DNA of 64,000 bases from Tersicoccus solisilvae (GTDB lineage: Bacteria; Actinomycetota; Actinomycetes; Actinomycetales; Micrococcaceae), in assembly GCF_014643255.1 (NCBI RefSeq), contig NZ_BMJI01000002.1, forward strand, positions 172,548 to 236,547. Direction: 5' to 3'. The translations under genes were made by a program, and so were the position numbers. Below are positions 32,399 to 41,714 of this stretch, one piece after another (position 1 is the stretch's first letter; each line of letters starts with the position of its first letter). Below the pieces are notes generated by a model. It searched no databases and was not told the origin of the DNA. It saw only the letters and a program-made list of their open reading frames with translations.

Positions 32399-32728
32399 GC
32401 GCCGACCGTGAGAGCACGTGGACGGACTTCAGCGCGGCGGTCAACATGACCGCCGGCGAGCTGGAGCGCTGGCTGACCACCGACGAGGCCAAGGAGGTCG
32501 GCCAGAAGGACGGCGGCGGTGAGGTCCACCGGGCACGAGAGCGGACGCCACATCGTGACGATCCTGCACACGAAGAAGGCCGACCTCACCGACGGCGACT
32601 GGCAGCACATGGCCAAGGTCGTCGGCTACGTCAAGCGTCACTCGGCGCAGCGCCCGGACGGCGACGTGGAACACACGCGCTGGCGGTACTCGCTGATGAA
32701 CTGGGGCAACGACCCGCTGAAGAAGTAG
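32395..32728 (+). pseudogene. DUF3140 gene with single-base frameshift
   Basis: The first part reads WTDFSAAVNMTAGELERWLT to EVGQKDGGGE, and the second part, in the next frame, reads STGHESGRHIVTILHTKKAD to YSLMNWGNDPLKK. Together they make a normal-length DUF3140 protein of about 110 residues. The frames join if one G is removed from GAGGTCC near 32523. So the gene is broken by a one-base insertion, or the base is a sequencing error. DUF3140 is a small family of unknown function. Confidence 0.75.
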
Positions 32729-32760
32729 CGGCAGACCGGCCCGGACACGGACTGCGAACG

Positions 32761-32802
32761 ACGAGCGGGCGGCGACTCCGTGAGGAGTCACCGCCCGCTC
32801 GT
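32761..32802. terminator. bidirectional terminator after DUF3140 and fruA
   Basis: A 19-bp stem with one mismatch (32761-32779 with 32784-32802) closes a GTGA tetraloop. It lies between the convergent DUF3140 and fruA genes. Confidence 0.8.
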
Positions 32803-32820
32803 GCGGGTGGAGGTGGTGCG

Positions 32821-35046
32821 TCAGGCCGCGGCGGTCTGCCGGGCGGGGCTGACGACCTCCTCGCGGTCCGCCTCGGGCCGGCGTGTGCCCACGCGCTTCA
32901 GCGCGATCAGCGCCGCCGCCGAGACGACCGTCCCGAGGATGATCGCCAGGATGAACAGCAGCGGATTGTTCATCGCGAAGAAGACGAAGATCCCACCGTG
33001 GGGAGCTCGTGACGTGACGCCCAGACCCATGATTGTCGCTCCGGTGACGGCCGCGCCCACCATGGACGCCGGAATGACGCGCAGCGGGTCAGCCGCCGCG
33101 AACGGGATGGCACCCTCCGAGATGAAGGACGCGCCGAGCAGCCAGGCGGCCTTGCCGTTCTCCCGCTCGGCGAGACTGTAGTGCTTCTTGTCCAGCGCGG
33201 TCGCCAGCGCCAGTGCGAGCGGCGGCACCATGCCTGCCGCCATCACCGCGGCCATGATCCCGTAGGGCGCCGTATTGGACACCGATCCGGCTGCGAGCCC
33301 GGCGACGGCGAACGAGTAGGCCACCTTGTTGACCGGGCCACCGAGGTCGAACGCCATCATCAAGCCGAGAATGATGCCGAGACCGATGGCGGCGGCACCG
33401 CTCAGCCCTGTCAGCCAGGCGTTGAGGGCGTTGGTCAGCCAGACGATCGGCGCGCCGAGAATGAACAGCATCAGACCACCCGCCACCAGCGAAGCGAGAA
33501 GCGGAATGATGACGACGGGCATGAGACCGCGCAGCCACCGCGGTGCGGACAGATGCGCGAAGTAGTGCGCCACTGCACCAGCGAGCACACCGCCGACGAG
33601 GCCGCCGATGAAACCGGCGCCCATGAAACCCGCCACCGCACCGGCGGTGAACCCGGGCGCGATGCCGGGACGGTCCGCCATGCCGTAGGCGATGTAGCCG
33701 GCCAGTGCGGGGACGAGGAATCCCATTGAGAGTCCGCCGACCTTGAAGAGCACAGCCCCGAGGTAAAGGCCGAACGGGCCGAGGAACGCCAGCGGGCTCT
33801 CCGTGTGGACATCGGTGGGAAGGTTCCAGATCGAGTTGTTCGCCAGGATGTTGTCAGCGAGCGTCTTGCCGTTGTCCTGGTTCAGAGCGATGTCGTAGCC
33901 ACCGAACAGGAAGCCGAGCGCGATCAGCAGACCACCGGCCGCGACAAACGGGATCATGTAGCTGACACCGGTAAGCAGGACCTTCTTGGTCTTGGCGCCG
34001 AAGCTCTCCCCCGCGCCTTCGTCGACCGACGTGTCCGCCGCGCCGCCGACGCGGCGGGCGTTCGGGTTGTCGGCCGCCGCGAGGGCCTCCTCGATCATCT
34101 GCTTCGGCTCGTCGATGCCGCGCTTGACCGGGCCCTGGATGACGGGCTTGCCGGCGAACCGGCCCTTGTCCCGCACGTCCACCTCGACCGCGAAGATCAC
34201 GGCCGCGGCGTCGTCGATGACGTTCTTGGGCAGCGGGGTGGCTCCGGCCGAACCCTGGGTCTCGACCTGCAGCGGCACGCCCATCTCGTCGGCCGCGGCC
34301 TGCAGGGAGTCGGCGGCCATGTAGGTGTGGGCGATGCCGGTGGGGCAGGCGGTGACGGCGACGAGCGACTTCCGTCCGCCGGACCCGGCCCCGGTGCCGG
34401 CCTCGGCTCCAGCGCCCTCCGCGGGAGCGGACCGGACGTCGCTCCCGGCAGCACCCGCGGCGCCGCCCGCGGCAGCACCGGCGGCGGTGGCCCCGGTGGC
34501 GTCGGCGCCGGCATTCGCCTGCCGCTCGTCGGCGACGGCCTCGGTCACCCCAGTGCCGGCGCCCGCTGCCGGCTGAGCCGGAGCCGCCGCGGGCTGGTCG
34601 CTGATGGCGTCCTCGACCAGGTCGACGACCTCCTGCGGCGTCCTCGCCGCGCGCAGCGCCGCGGTGAAGTCCTTCTTGATCAGGGACCGGGCGAGCTTCG
34701 CGAGCAGCTTCAGGTGCGCCTGGTCCGCTCCCTCGGTGGCGGCGATGAAGAAGACGATGTCGGCGGGGCCGTCGTTGGCGCCCCAGTCCACTCCCCGCGG
34801 CAGCCGCGCCATCGCCAGCGACGGCGTCGTCACGTGGGCGGACTTGCAGTGCGGGATGCCGATCCCGCCGGGCACGCCCGTCGCGGTCTTCGACTCGCGG
34901 GCCCACGCGTCACCGTAGAGCCCCTCGAGGTCGTCGGCGCGTCCGGCGGACACGATGGAGCTGGCCAGGTGCCGGATCACGGCGGACTTGTCCCCGCCGA
35001 GATCCTGGTCCAGAGTGACCAGCTCCGGAATGATCATCGATGACAT
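32821..35046 (-). CDS. fruA: PTS fructose transporter, EIIABC fusion
   Basis: The 741-residue protein joins all three fructose-specific PTS units. EIIA is at about 1-150 with phospho-His66 in GIGIPHCKSAHV. A Gly/Ala-rich linker (about 155-225) is low in complexity. EIIB has phospho-Cys234 in TACPTGIAHTYMAA. EIIC (about 370-725) is the membrane channel, with GVSYMIPFVAAGGLLIALGF and DLGGPVNKVAYSF. It imports fructose as fructose-1-phosphate, the substrate of FruK upstream. ATG 35046 follows AAGGAGAG. EI and HPr genes are not in the window. Confidence 0.95.
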   Translation of the reverse strand: MSSMIIPELVTLDQDLGGDKSAVIRHLASSIVSAGRADDLEGLYGDAWARESKTATGVPGGIGIPHCKSAHVTTPSLAMARLPRGVDWGANDGPADIVFFIAATEGADQAHLKLLAKLARSLIKKDFTAALRAARTPQEVVDLVEDAISDQPAAAPAQPAAGAGTGVTEAVADERQANAGADATGATAAGAAAGGAAGAAGSDVRSAPAEGAGAEAGTGAGSGGRKSLVAVTACPTGIAHTYMAADSLQAAADEMGVPLQVETQGSAGATPLPKNVIDDAAAVIFAVEVDVRDKGRFAGKPVIQGPVKRGIDEPKQMIEEALAAADNPNARRVGGAADTSVDEGAGESFGAKTKKVLLTGVSYMIPFVAAGGLLIALGFLFGGYDIALNQDNGKTLADNILANNSIWNLPTDVHTESPLAFLGPFGLYLGAVLFKVGGLSMGFLVPALAGYIAYGMADRPGIAPGFTAGAVAGFMGAGFIGGLVGGVLAGAVAHYFAHLSAPRWLRGLMPVVIIPLLASLVAGGLMLFILGAPIVWLTNALNAWLTGLSGAAAIGLGIILGLMMAFDLGGPVNKVAYSFAVAGLAAGSVSNTAPYGIMAAVMAAGMVPPLALALATALDKKHYSLAERENGKAAWLLGASFISEGAIPFAAADPLRVIPASMVGAAVTGATIMGLGVTSRAPHGGIFVFFAMNNPLLFILAIILGTVVSAAALIALKRVGTRRPEADREEVVSPARQTAAA

Positions 35047-35100
35047 GTCATCTCTCCTTGTGGTTGGCACCCGGCGGGTGACGATTCAGGCGGTGCTGCT

Positions 35101-36069
35101 TCAGATACTGCGGGTGAGCGGGGTGAGCTCGACGGCGTCGGGCGTCGTCTGCTCGAGGGTCGGGACGCTGGAGCCGGGCAGCGACGCCGCGGCGGCTCCG
35201 TGAGCGACGGCCTGCCGGGCGCAGCCGGCGAGGTCCGCGCCCCGGGTGCTGGCAATGAGGAAACCGGCCAGCGACGAATCCCCGGCACCGACCGTGCTCC
35301 GGGCGGTGACCGGCGGATGGGTGGCGCGGAACGTCTCCTGCGCGGTGACCACCAGGGCGCCCTTCGATCCGAGCGTGGCGAGCACGGTGCCGACGCCGCC
35401 TTCCACCAGCCCGGCGGCCGCCCGGGCGGCCTCCTCCGGGTCGGACTCCAGGCTGTCCCCATGGCCGACGCCGGTCAGCTCGGCGAGCTCCTCGGCATTG
35501 GGCTTGATCAGGTCCGGCGCGGCGTCCGGGCCCGCGGCCAGCACGGCCGCCAGCGGTGCTCCGGAGGAGTCGACGGCGATGCGCGGTGCGCGGGCACCCC
35601 AGCGGGAGCGCACCTCGAGGATGACCTCGACGTAGAAATCCTCGGGCAGCCCGGGCGGGAGCGACCCGGCGAGCACGAGCCAGGACGCGTCGGCGCCGTG
35701 GGAGACGACGAGGGCGAGCAGCTCGGCCCGCTGCGCGTCGGTCAGTGTGGGGCCGGGCTCGTTGATCTTGGTGGTGGTGCCGTCCGGCTCGGTGACGGTG
35801 ACGTTGCTGCGCAGCGGGCGCCCGATCGGCAGGGTGCGGTGCGGGATGCCCTCCGCGCGCAGGGCGGCCACGACGGCGTCGTCGTCGTCGCCCGGCAGCA
35901 GCGCCAACGACTCCTCGGCGGAGGCGACCAGCGCGCGGCTGACGTTGACGCCCTTGCCGCCGGGCTGCTGGGCGGCGGCGACGGCGCGCTGCACCTCGCC
36001 CCGGGCCAGCGGCCCCGGCAGTTCGATGGTGCGATCCAGACTCGGGTTCGCGGTGAACGTGATGATCAT
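35101..36069 (-). CDS. fruK: 1-phosphofructokinase
   Basis: The 322-residue protein is a PfkB-family sugar kinase: MIITFTANPSLDRTIELPG, GGKGVNVSRAL in the N half, LAGSLPPGLPEDFY, and the C-terminal STVGAGDSSLAGFL with the catalytic Asp. The N-terminal TFTANPSLD is the FruK/LacC signature. It phosphorylates fructose-1-phosphate to fructose-1,6-bisphosphate. It overlaps the deoR-type gene by ATGA and is followed by fruA after 54 bp, making one operon. Confidence 0.93.
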   Translation of the reverse strand: MIITFTANPSLDRTIELPGPLARGEVQRAVAAAQQPGGKGVNVSRALVASAEESLALLPGDDDDAVVAALRAEGIPHRTLPIGRPLRSNVTVTEPDGTTTKINEPGPTLTDAQRAELLALVVSHGADASWLVLAGSLPPGLPEDFYVEVILEVRSRWGARAPRIAVDSSGAPLAAVLAAGPDAAPDLIKPNAEELAELTGVGHGDSLESDPEEAARAAAGLVEGGVGTVLATLGSKGALVVTAQETFRATHPPVTARSTVGAGDSSLAGFLIASTRGADLAGCARQAVAHGAAAASLPGSSVPTLEQTTPDAVELTPLTRSI

Positions 36070-36851
36070 GCGACCAGGACCTCGACTTCCGCCTCGTTCA
36101 GGGCCTCCCGGAGGGTTCCGGCGGGCTCGGTGTCGGTGATCAGGGTGTCCACGGCGTCGAGCTCGGCGAATTGGACCAGCGCCGTGACCCCCAGTTTGGA
36201 GGCGTCGGCGAGCACGACGACGCGGTGAGCGCTGCGCACGAAGGCGCTCTTGACGGACGCCTCCTGCGCGTCGGGAGTGCTCAGCCCGAAGGCGGCGTCG
36301 ATGCCGTTGGTGCCGACGAACGCGATGTCGGGACGCAACCGGCCCATCCGCTCGACGGCGACGGGGCCGACCGCGGCGCCGGTGGTGGGGCGGATCCGGC
36401 CGCCGAGCACCTCGAGCTCGATGTTCGGGGCGCCCGTGAGGGCGGTCGCGACCGGGAGGGAGTTGGTGATCAGCAGCAGCGCCGAGCCACGGTTCTCGCA
36501 GGCGGGGCCGAGCTGGCCGGCCAGGGCGGTCGTCGTCGTGCCGGCATCCAGGACCACCGACCCGGTGGCCGACGTGGGCACCAGGTCGAGGGCGGCCGCG
36601 GCGATCCGGGCCTTGGCGTCGACGTTGCGGTTCTGCCGCTCGGGCAGCGACGCCTCGGCCAGGCTGACCCGGCTGGCGGCGACCGCTCCCCCGTGCACGC
36701 GGCGCAGCACGCCCTCGGCCTCGAGCAGGCTCAGGTCGCGGCGGATGGTCTCCTGCGTCAGGTCGAACGTGCTGGCCAGCTCCCCGACGCTGACGCGCCC
36801 GGAATCCGTGACCCAGCGCGCGATGCGCAGTTGACGTTCCTCGGCGAACAC
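36066..36851 (-). CDS. DeoR family regulator of the fructose operon
   Basis: The 261-residue protein has an N-terminal DeoR winged helix (RQLRIARWVTDSGRVSVGEL, then FDLTQETIRRDLSLLE) and a DeoRC sugar-phosphate-sensing domain with VVLDAGTTTTALAGQL, LGGRIRPTTGAAVGP and VLADASKLGV. GTG 36851 is chosen for the GGAGGAG five to six bases upstream. As the first gene of deoR-fruK-fruA it should repress its own operon and respond to fructose-1-phosphate (family knowledge). A perfect 21-nt inverted repeat overlaps the operon promoter. Confidence 0.9.
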   Translation of the reverse strand: MFAEERQLRIARWVTDSGRVSVGELASTFDLTQETIRRDLSLLEAEGVLRRVHGGAVAASRVSLAEASLPERQNRNVDAKARIAAAALDLVPTSATGSVVLDAGTTTTALAGQLGPACENRGSALLLITNSLPVATALTGAPNIELEVLGGRIRPTTGAAVGPVAVERMGRLRPDIAFVGTNGIDAAFGLSTPDAQEASVKSAFVRSAHRVVVLADASKLGVTALVQFAELDAVDTLITDTEPAGTLREALNEAEVEVLVA

Positions 36852-36916
36852 GCGCTCTCCTCCCGACCCGGCCGCGGCGAGACGGGTGATCCCGCTCACA
36901 CGATGTGACGGGCACA

Positions 36917-36982
36917 ACCGTACGTGGGTTCATCTGTGGATGTCAAGCAATCCAAACCAAACACAGATGAACCCACGTACGG
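36917..36982 (-). promoter_or_regulatory. fru operon promoter within a perfect 21-nt inverted repeat
   Basis: Arms at 36918-36938 and 36962-36982 are exact reverse complements (the left arm reads CCGTACGTGGGTTCATCTGT plus G) around a 23-nt spacer. On the minus strand TTGACA (36946-36941) and TACGGT (36922-36917) form a promoter with an 18-nt spacer, so the left arm covers the spacer and -10. This is a strong operator candidate. It also lies 22 bp past the S9-peptidase stop, so the transcript could form a 21-bp hairpin that ends that gene. Confidence 0.7.
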
Positions 36983-37004
36983 CACCGGCGGGGGCCGGTA
37001 TCTC

Positions 37005-39053
37005 TCAGCTCGCGGTCACCGGCAACCTGCGCTGCCAGAACCGCAGGATCGCCTCGAAACGCTGCACCCGGTGCCAGGGCGTGCCCGAGCGGGAGAGCTC
37101 GTGGTTCTCGCCCGGGAAGACGAGCAGCTGCGCGTCGACCCCGGCGTCCAGCAGCCGCTCGAAGTACCGCTGCGCCTGCGGCAGCGGGCAGCGCAGGTCC
37201 TGCTCGGAGTGGATCACCAGGGTCGGCGTGCGCACCTGATCGGCGACGGCGAGCGGGCTCTGCGCGCGCATCGCCTCCGGGTCCCTGCCGACGTACTCGT
37301 GCCCGAAGAACGACCCGATGTCCGAGGTCCCGGCGAAGCCGTCCGGGTCGAGGAAGCCGCGTTCGACGACGGCGCCGGCGAAGCGGTGGTCGTGGGCGAT
37401 CAGCCAGGCGGTGAGGAAGCCGCCGTACGAGCCGCCCATCACCCCGAGGCGAGTTCCGTCCAGCGCCGGGTCCGCGTCGACGGCCCCCTCCAGGAAGGTG
37501 AGCACGTCGGAGGCGTCCACGGTGCCCATCGCCTGCCGGATCGACCGGCCGTGCTCCTGCCCGTACCCGGCCGAACCACGCGGGTTGCACATGACGACGG
37601 CGTAGCCCGCCTCCGCGTACACCTGGGCCTCGTCGAACAGGTTCCATCCGTACTGGGCGTAGGGGCCGCCGTGGATGTTCAGCAGCACCGGGTGAGGGCC
37701 CGGCCCGGACGGGACGAGCACCCACCCGTGCACCGGGTACCCGTCGGCGGCCGTGACGGTGCGCTCGACGGGGACGATCACCTCGGTCGCCGACCGCAGG
37801 GGCGCGCTGAGATCGGTCAGCGTCCGCAGGCCGGTATCGGTGCCGTCGTCGACGAGCTGCGCGAGATCCCCGGCCGAGGTCGGACTGCTGACGGTGACCA
37901 CGATCCGACCGGCCGCCGCCGCCACGCCGGTGACGACGTCGTCGCCGCTGTGCAGGGTGCGCACCCCAGCACCGCCGTCCACGTGGACGAGTTCCCCGCG
38001 TCCCCGGGCGTTGACGACGACGAGGACGCCGCCGTCGCCGGTGGGGACCAGCCGGCCGTCGCCGCCGGACGGGTCCATGGTCTCGGGATCGGTGAGACGG
38101 CGCGGCGCGGTCGTGGCCACGCCGTCGGCGTCGAGATCGGCCAGGTATACGGCCGGGTTCCGGGCGACGAAATCCTGTCCGTCGGAGCCCGTGTCGCTGG
38201 CCAGCACGTACAGGGCACGTCCGTCCGGGGTCGGGGCCACGGACGCGGCGGCCAGATCCGGTGCGCCGGCGGTGACGAGCCGCGGCGCCGCCCCCGTCGT
38301 GTCGGTGGCGTAGACGCCGACGCGCAAGTCCGTGTCCTGGGTCGGGTGCAGTGCGGCGACGAAGTAGACCGTGCGCCCGTCGGGGGCGAACACCGGGACC
38401 CGGTGGTCGGCGATGCCGTCGGTGAGCTGCTGCAGGGCCGGGACGGTGCGGTGCTGGTCCTCCGTCCCCGCCTTCGCGGCGGCGTCCTTGGCCCGGCCGG
38501 TCGGCTCGACCGGGGGCTCGGCGTCCAGGTCGGGCAGCTCGAGCAGGAACAGCTGGGCGGGACGGTCCCGGGTGTAGCCGACGCCGTTGGCCTGGTAGCG
38601 GTGCCCGGTGATCAACCGTGGGTCCTCGGCGGCGGGGCCCACCCCGTCGAGGGAGCCGTACCGGCCGGCCTCGGGCTCGCGGGAGACGAGGACGACGTGC
38701 CGCGAGTCCGGGGAGAAGGCGAAGTCGCTGACGCCGAGTAGCCGGTCCGTCACCACGCGCGGCTCGCCACCGTCGGCGTTCATGAGCGCGAGCTGGGCCG
38801 GGCCGCCGTCGGCGCGGAGGAAGCCGACCAACCGGCCGTCCGGGCTGTAGCGGGGGGCGGAGTCGTGCCGGCCCTGGGTGAGGCGCTGCGGGGTGGTCGG
38901 CCCGTCGCCCCCGAGGGTCAGGGCCAGGAGCTGGCCGACGTAGGCGTCGGCGGCCAGGCTGGGGCGGGAGGTCGCCACGACGACGCGGCTGCCCTCGGGA
39001 TGGATGGTGGGCGTGCCGGGCGTGACCAGCAGCTCGATCTGTTCGGGGCGCAT
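37005..39053 (-). CDS. S9 family serine peptidase (prolyl oligopeptidase type)
   Basis: The 682-residue protein has an N-terminal beta-propeller (about 1-420) with repeated SPDGR/SPDSR blades and a C-terminal alpha/beta hydrolase domain. The catalytic triad is visible: Ser in GVMGGSYGGFLTAW, Asp in HSEQDLRCP, and His in FPGENHELS. HGGPYAQYGW is the oxyanion region. No signal peptide is present, so it is a cytoplasmic acylaminoacyl- or dipeptidyl-peptidase-like enzyme. TAGGCT at 39065-39060, six bases before ATG 39053, gives a leaderless start. Confidence 0.92.
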   Translation of the reverse strand: MRPEQIELLVTPGTPTIHPEGSRVVVATSRPSLAADAYVGQLLALTLGGDGPTTPQRLTQGRHDSAPRYSPDGRLVGFLRADGGPAQLALMNADGGEPRVVTDRLLGVSDFAFSPDSRHVVLVSREPEAGRYGSLDGVGPAAEDPRLITGHRYQANGVGYTRDRPAQLFLLELPDLDAEPPVEPTGRAKDAAAKAGTEDQHRTVPALQQLTDGIADHRVPVFAPDGRTVYFVAALHPTQDTDLRVGVYATDTTGAAPRLVTAGAPDLAAASVAPTPDGRALYVLASDTGSDGQDFVARNPAVYLADLDADGVATTAPRRLTDPETMDPSGGDGRLVPTGDGGVLVVVNARGRGELVHVDGGAGVRTLHSGDDVVTGVAAAAGRIVVTVSSPTSAGDLAQLVDDGTDTGLRTLTDLSAPLRSATEVIVPVERTVTAADGYPVHGWVLVPSGPGPHPVLLNIHGGPYAQYGWNLFDEAQVYAEAGYAVVMCNPRGSAGYGQEHGRSIRQAMGTVDASDVLTFLEGAVDADPALDGTRLGVMGGSYGGFLTAWLIAHDHRFAGAVVERGFLDPDGFAGTSDIGSFFGHEYVGRDPEAMRAQSPLAVADQVRTPTLVIHSEQDLRCPLPQAQRYFERLLDAGVDAQLLVFPGENHELSRSGTPWHRVQRFEAILRFWQRRLPVTAS

Positions 39054-39205
39054 CCGATCAGCCTACTGGCGTTCGACGGTGGGCAGAGACGCACGTCACA
39101 GGCGGCTCGGACGGGGTGGGGCGGGACACTGGTCACGACTGCCCGGCGGTTCGCGTCCCGTCATGGGTCGCGTCGTGGGTCGCCGTGGCTTCCTAGGATG
39201 AACGG

Positions 39206-40165
39206 GTGAGCACCGCCGATCCCATCCGCCCGCAGGACACGCTGCCGCCGCCCCTGGTCCGGGCCGTCGGCCTGCTGACCTGCCCCGTGTGCGGGTCGGC
39301 GGAGTTGACGGCCCCGGCGCGCCGCGACCGCGTCGCCGGGCTGGACTGCCCCGCCGGCCACCACTGGGACGCCGCCCGGCAGGGTGTGGTCAACCTCCTC
39401 ACCGGGGCCGGCAGCCGGTTCACTCCCGACACCCCGGCGATGGTCGAGGCGCGGGACCGCTTCCTCCGGGCCGGGCACTACGCCCCGATCGCGGACGCCG
39501 TCGCGGCGGCGGTGCGGTCGGCGGTGACGACCGAGACGCCCGCGGTCCTCGACGCCGGGGCGGGCACCGGCTACTACCTCGACGCCGTTCTCGCCGGGTT
39601 CGCCGACGGGTCCTCCGCCCCGGGGCACAGCACCTCCGACGGGCCCGCCGCCGTGGCCACCGACCTTTCCCCCGCCGCGCTGCGGCGCCTGGCGCGGACC
39701 GTGCCGACGGCCCTGCCGCTCGTGTGGGACACGTGGCGGCCGCTGCCCCTGCGCGACGGGGCGGTCGACGTCGCGCTCGCCGTGTTCGCGCCGCGCAACG
39801 GGCCCGAGTTCGCCCGGGTGCTCGCGCCGGGCGGCGTCCTCGTGCTGGTCACGCCGCGGCCCGCGCACCTGGCGCGGCTGCGCGACGTGACCGGCATGCT
39901 CGCCGTGGACCCGGACAAGGACGACCGGCTGCAGCAGGCCCTCGCGGACCACTTCACCGTGCTGGCCCGGCACGACGTCGACGTGCCCCTGGGCCTGACC
40001 GGCGCGGAGGCCGTCGATGCGGCGTTCATGGGGCCGGCGGGGCATCATGCGACCGCGGCCGAGCTCGCCGCCCGGCTCGGCGGGGTGGACGCACCGCTCC
40101 GGGTGGACGCCCAGGTCACGGTCCAGGTGCTGCGCCCGCGAGCGCGGGCCGGGGACGCCGGCTGA
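39206..40165 (+). CDS. 23S rRNA (guanine-N1)-methyltransferase, RlmA-like
   Basis: The 319-residue protein has an N-terminal zinc-binding segment (LTCPVCGSAEL with a second pair in LDCPAGHHWD), then DTPAMVEARDRFLRAGHY, the family signature, and a SAM-binding VLDAGAGTGYYLDAVL. The layout is that of RlmA(I)/RlmA(II), which methylate G745 or G748 in helix 35 of 23S rRNA; type II enzymes (TlrB) give tylosin resistance. Which base is modified cannot be told. TAGGAT six bases before GTG 39206 gives a leaderless start. Confidence 0.87.
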   Translation: MSTADPIRPQDTLPPPLVRAVGLLTCPVCGSAELTAPARRDRVAGLDCPAGHHWDAARQGVVNLLTGAGSRFTPDTPAMVEARDRFLRAGHYAPIADAVAAAVRSAVTTETPAVLDAGAGTGYYLDAVLAGFADGSSAPGHSTSDGPAAVATDLSPAALRRLARTVPTALPLVWDTWRPLPLRDGAVDVALAVFAPRNGPEFARVLAPGGVLVLVTPRPAHLARLRDVTGMLAVDPDKDDRLQQALADHFTVLARHDVDVPLGLTGAEAVDAAFMGPAGHHATAAELAARLGGVDAPLRVDAQVTVQVLRPRARAGDAG

Positions 40166-40175
40166 GTGAGCGGTC

Positions 40176-40763
40176 TCAGTGCCCCACGTCGACCCGCAGC
40201 CAGCGCAGGAAGACGTGCACCAGGGGACCGACCGCCGCGGCGAACACGACAGTCCCGATGCCCACGATGCCGCCGAGTAGCCACCCGATGACCAGCACGG
40301 TGACCTCGAGGCAGCCGCGCACCGCCCACACGGGCAGCCCCGTCCGGCGGACCAGTCCCGTGAACAGCCCGTCGCGCGGACCCGGGCCGAACCGGGGACT
40401 GAGGTAGACGGCGGTGGCGAACGCCAGCAGCACCACCCCGCCGGCGAGCAACCCGGAGCGCTGCAGCCAGTGGCCCGTCGGCGGGACCAACGCGAGGGTC
40501 GCGTCGGCGAACAGGCCGACCGAGACGGCGTTGGCCAGGGTGCCCCAGCCGGGCCGGACCCGCAAGGGGAACCAGCACAGCAGCACCACCGCGCTGATCA
40601 CCACGGTGGACAGCCCGAACGTCAGACCGCTGCGGCGGGACACGCCCTGCGCGAGCACGTCCCAGGGGCTCGCACCGAGCTCCGAGCGGATCATCAGCCC
40701 GATCGCCGCCCCGTAGAGCCCGAGCCCCACGAACAGCACCAGGATCCGCCACGTCATCTTCAC
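40176..40763 (-). CDS. YczE/YitT-like integral membrane protein
   Basis: The 195-residue protein has five hydrophobic segments, starting LVLFVGLGLYGAAIGLMI, with the characteristic LGASPWDVLAQGVSRRSGLTFG and FGPGPRDGLFTGLVRRTGL repeats of the YczE/YyaS group. Its function is unknown. YczE genes are commonly controlled by an MocR-type regulator (YczR) encoded nearby, and such a gene lies at 41771. GTG 40763 has TAGGAC six bases upstream; ATG 40757 is an alternative. Confidence 0.82.
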   Translation of the reverse strand: MKMTWRILVLFVGLGLYGAAIGLMIRSELGASPWDVLAQGVSRRSGLTFGLSTVVISAVVLLCWFPLRVRPGWGTLANAVSVGLFADATLALVPPTGHWLQRSGLLAGGVVLLAFATAVYLSPRFGPGPRDGLFTGLVRRTGLPVWAVRGCLEVTVLVIGWLLGGIVGIGTVVFAAAVGPLVHVFLRWLRVDVGH

Positions 40764-40861
40764 CCCGTCGTCCTATCACGTCGGGCGTGGGCGGACGTGC
40801 AGGCCGCGGACATGATGCGATGGGGGTGACCATCCCTCCCCGATCCCGAGACGGACCCACG

Positions 40862-41683
40862 ATGACGACGACGCCACCGCCGACGACCGCGCGTGACGAA
40901 CTGTTGCGGGTCGACGGTCCCGCCGACGCCGACCCCGTGCTGCTGCTGCCCGGCACCGCCGGGCGCAGCGGCGAGCTCGACGGCCTGACGCGGCGACTGG
41001 CCGGACCCTTCCGGGTGCTGAGGCTCGACCTGCCCGGGACCGGGCGCTCACGCGCCTGGGCGGACGACCTGCCCCTGCTGGACGTCACCGCCACCGCGGC
41101 CGCCGTCGCCGCCCTCCTGGCGGAGTGCGGTGCGCAACCCCGGGCCGTCGTCGGGCACAGCGCGGGCGGCATCGTCGCGGTCGAGGTGGCCCGGGCGCTG
41201 CGCGCCGACTCGGGCGACGTGGCCGGGGCGGTGCTGCTCGACGCGAACCTGCCCACGGATCCGGCGGCCAGCCGGGACAAGCGGGCCCGGGCGGAGAAGC
41301 TGAGCCGGCTGCCCGACGCGCCGCTGCGGGAGGCGTTCGCCGCGTCGATGCGCCGGTCGTGGGGCGGGCGCGACGTCGGCGGCCCCGCCTTCCGCCAGGT
41401 GATGGACGGCGTCGACGCGGCCGGCGCCCGGGTGATCCGCGAGTTCTGGCTCTCCGTGCTGGGCCTGGACTCGGTGGCCTTCTGGCGCCGGCTGGAGCTG
41501 CCGGCGGTGTACCTGCACAGCGATCGACCCGTCGACCCGGGGGCGTTGACCGTGCTCACCGACCGCGTCCGGTACGTCGAGGCCGCCCAGCGGTCCGCGG
41601 GGCACTGGATCCACCTCGTCGAACCGGCCCTGACCGGCGATCTGGTCCACGACGCCCTGACCTCCCTCCTGGCGCCGGAGTGA
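40862..41683 (+). CDS. alpha/beta hydrolase
   Basis: The 273-residue protein has LLLPGTAGRSGELDGLTRRL, nucleophile Ser in VVGHSAGGIVAVEVAR, and late His in SAGHWIHLVEP. A general alpha/beta hydrolase with no clear subfamily. The start ATG 40862 has only a weak upstream site; a CATGAT -10 at 40811 would give a leader of about 40 nt. It is divergent from the YczE gene and followed by the MocR gene, so all three may form one regulon. Confidence 0.82.
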   Translation: MTTTPPPTTARDELLRVDGPADADPVLLLPGTAGRSGELDGLTRRLAGPFRVLRLDLPGTGRSRAWADDLPLLDVTATAAAVAALLAECGAQPRAVVGHSAGGIVAVEVARALRADSGDVAGAVLLDANLPTDPAASRDKRARAEKLSRLPDAPLREAFAASMRRSWGGRDVGGPAFRQVMDGVDAAGARVIREFWLSVLGLDSVAFWRRLELPAVYLHSDRPVDPGALTVLTDRVRYVEAAQRSAGHWIHLVEPALTGDLVHDALTSLLAPE

Positions 41684-41714
41684 GGCGGCCGCACGACCCC
41701 GATCGGCGCGCCGT

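Noticed and set aside
35101..36933. A 610-codon minus-strand frame covering fruK and extending through the deoR-type gene
   Set aside because: The N-terminal half is an out-of-frame shadow of the DeoR protein. FruK starts at ATG 36069, overlapping the regulator stop by ATGA.
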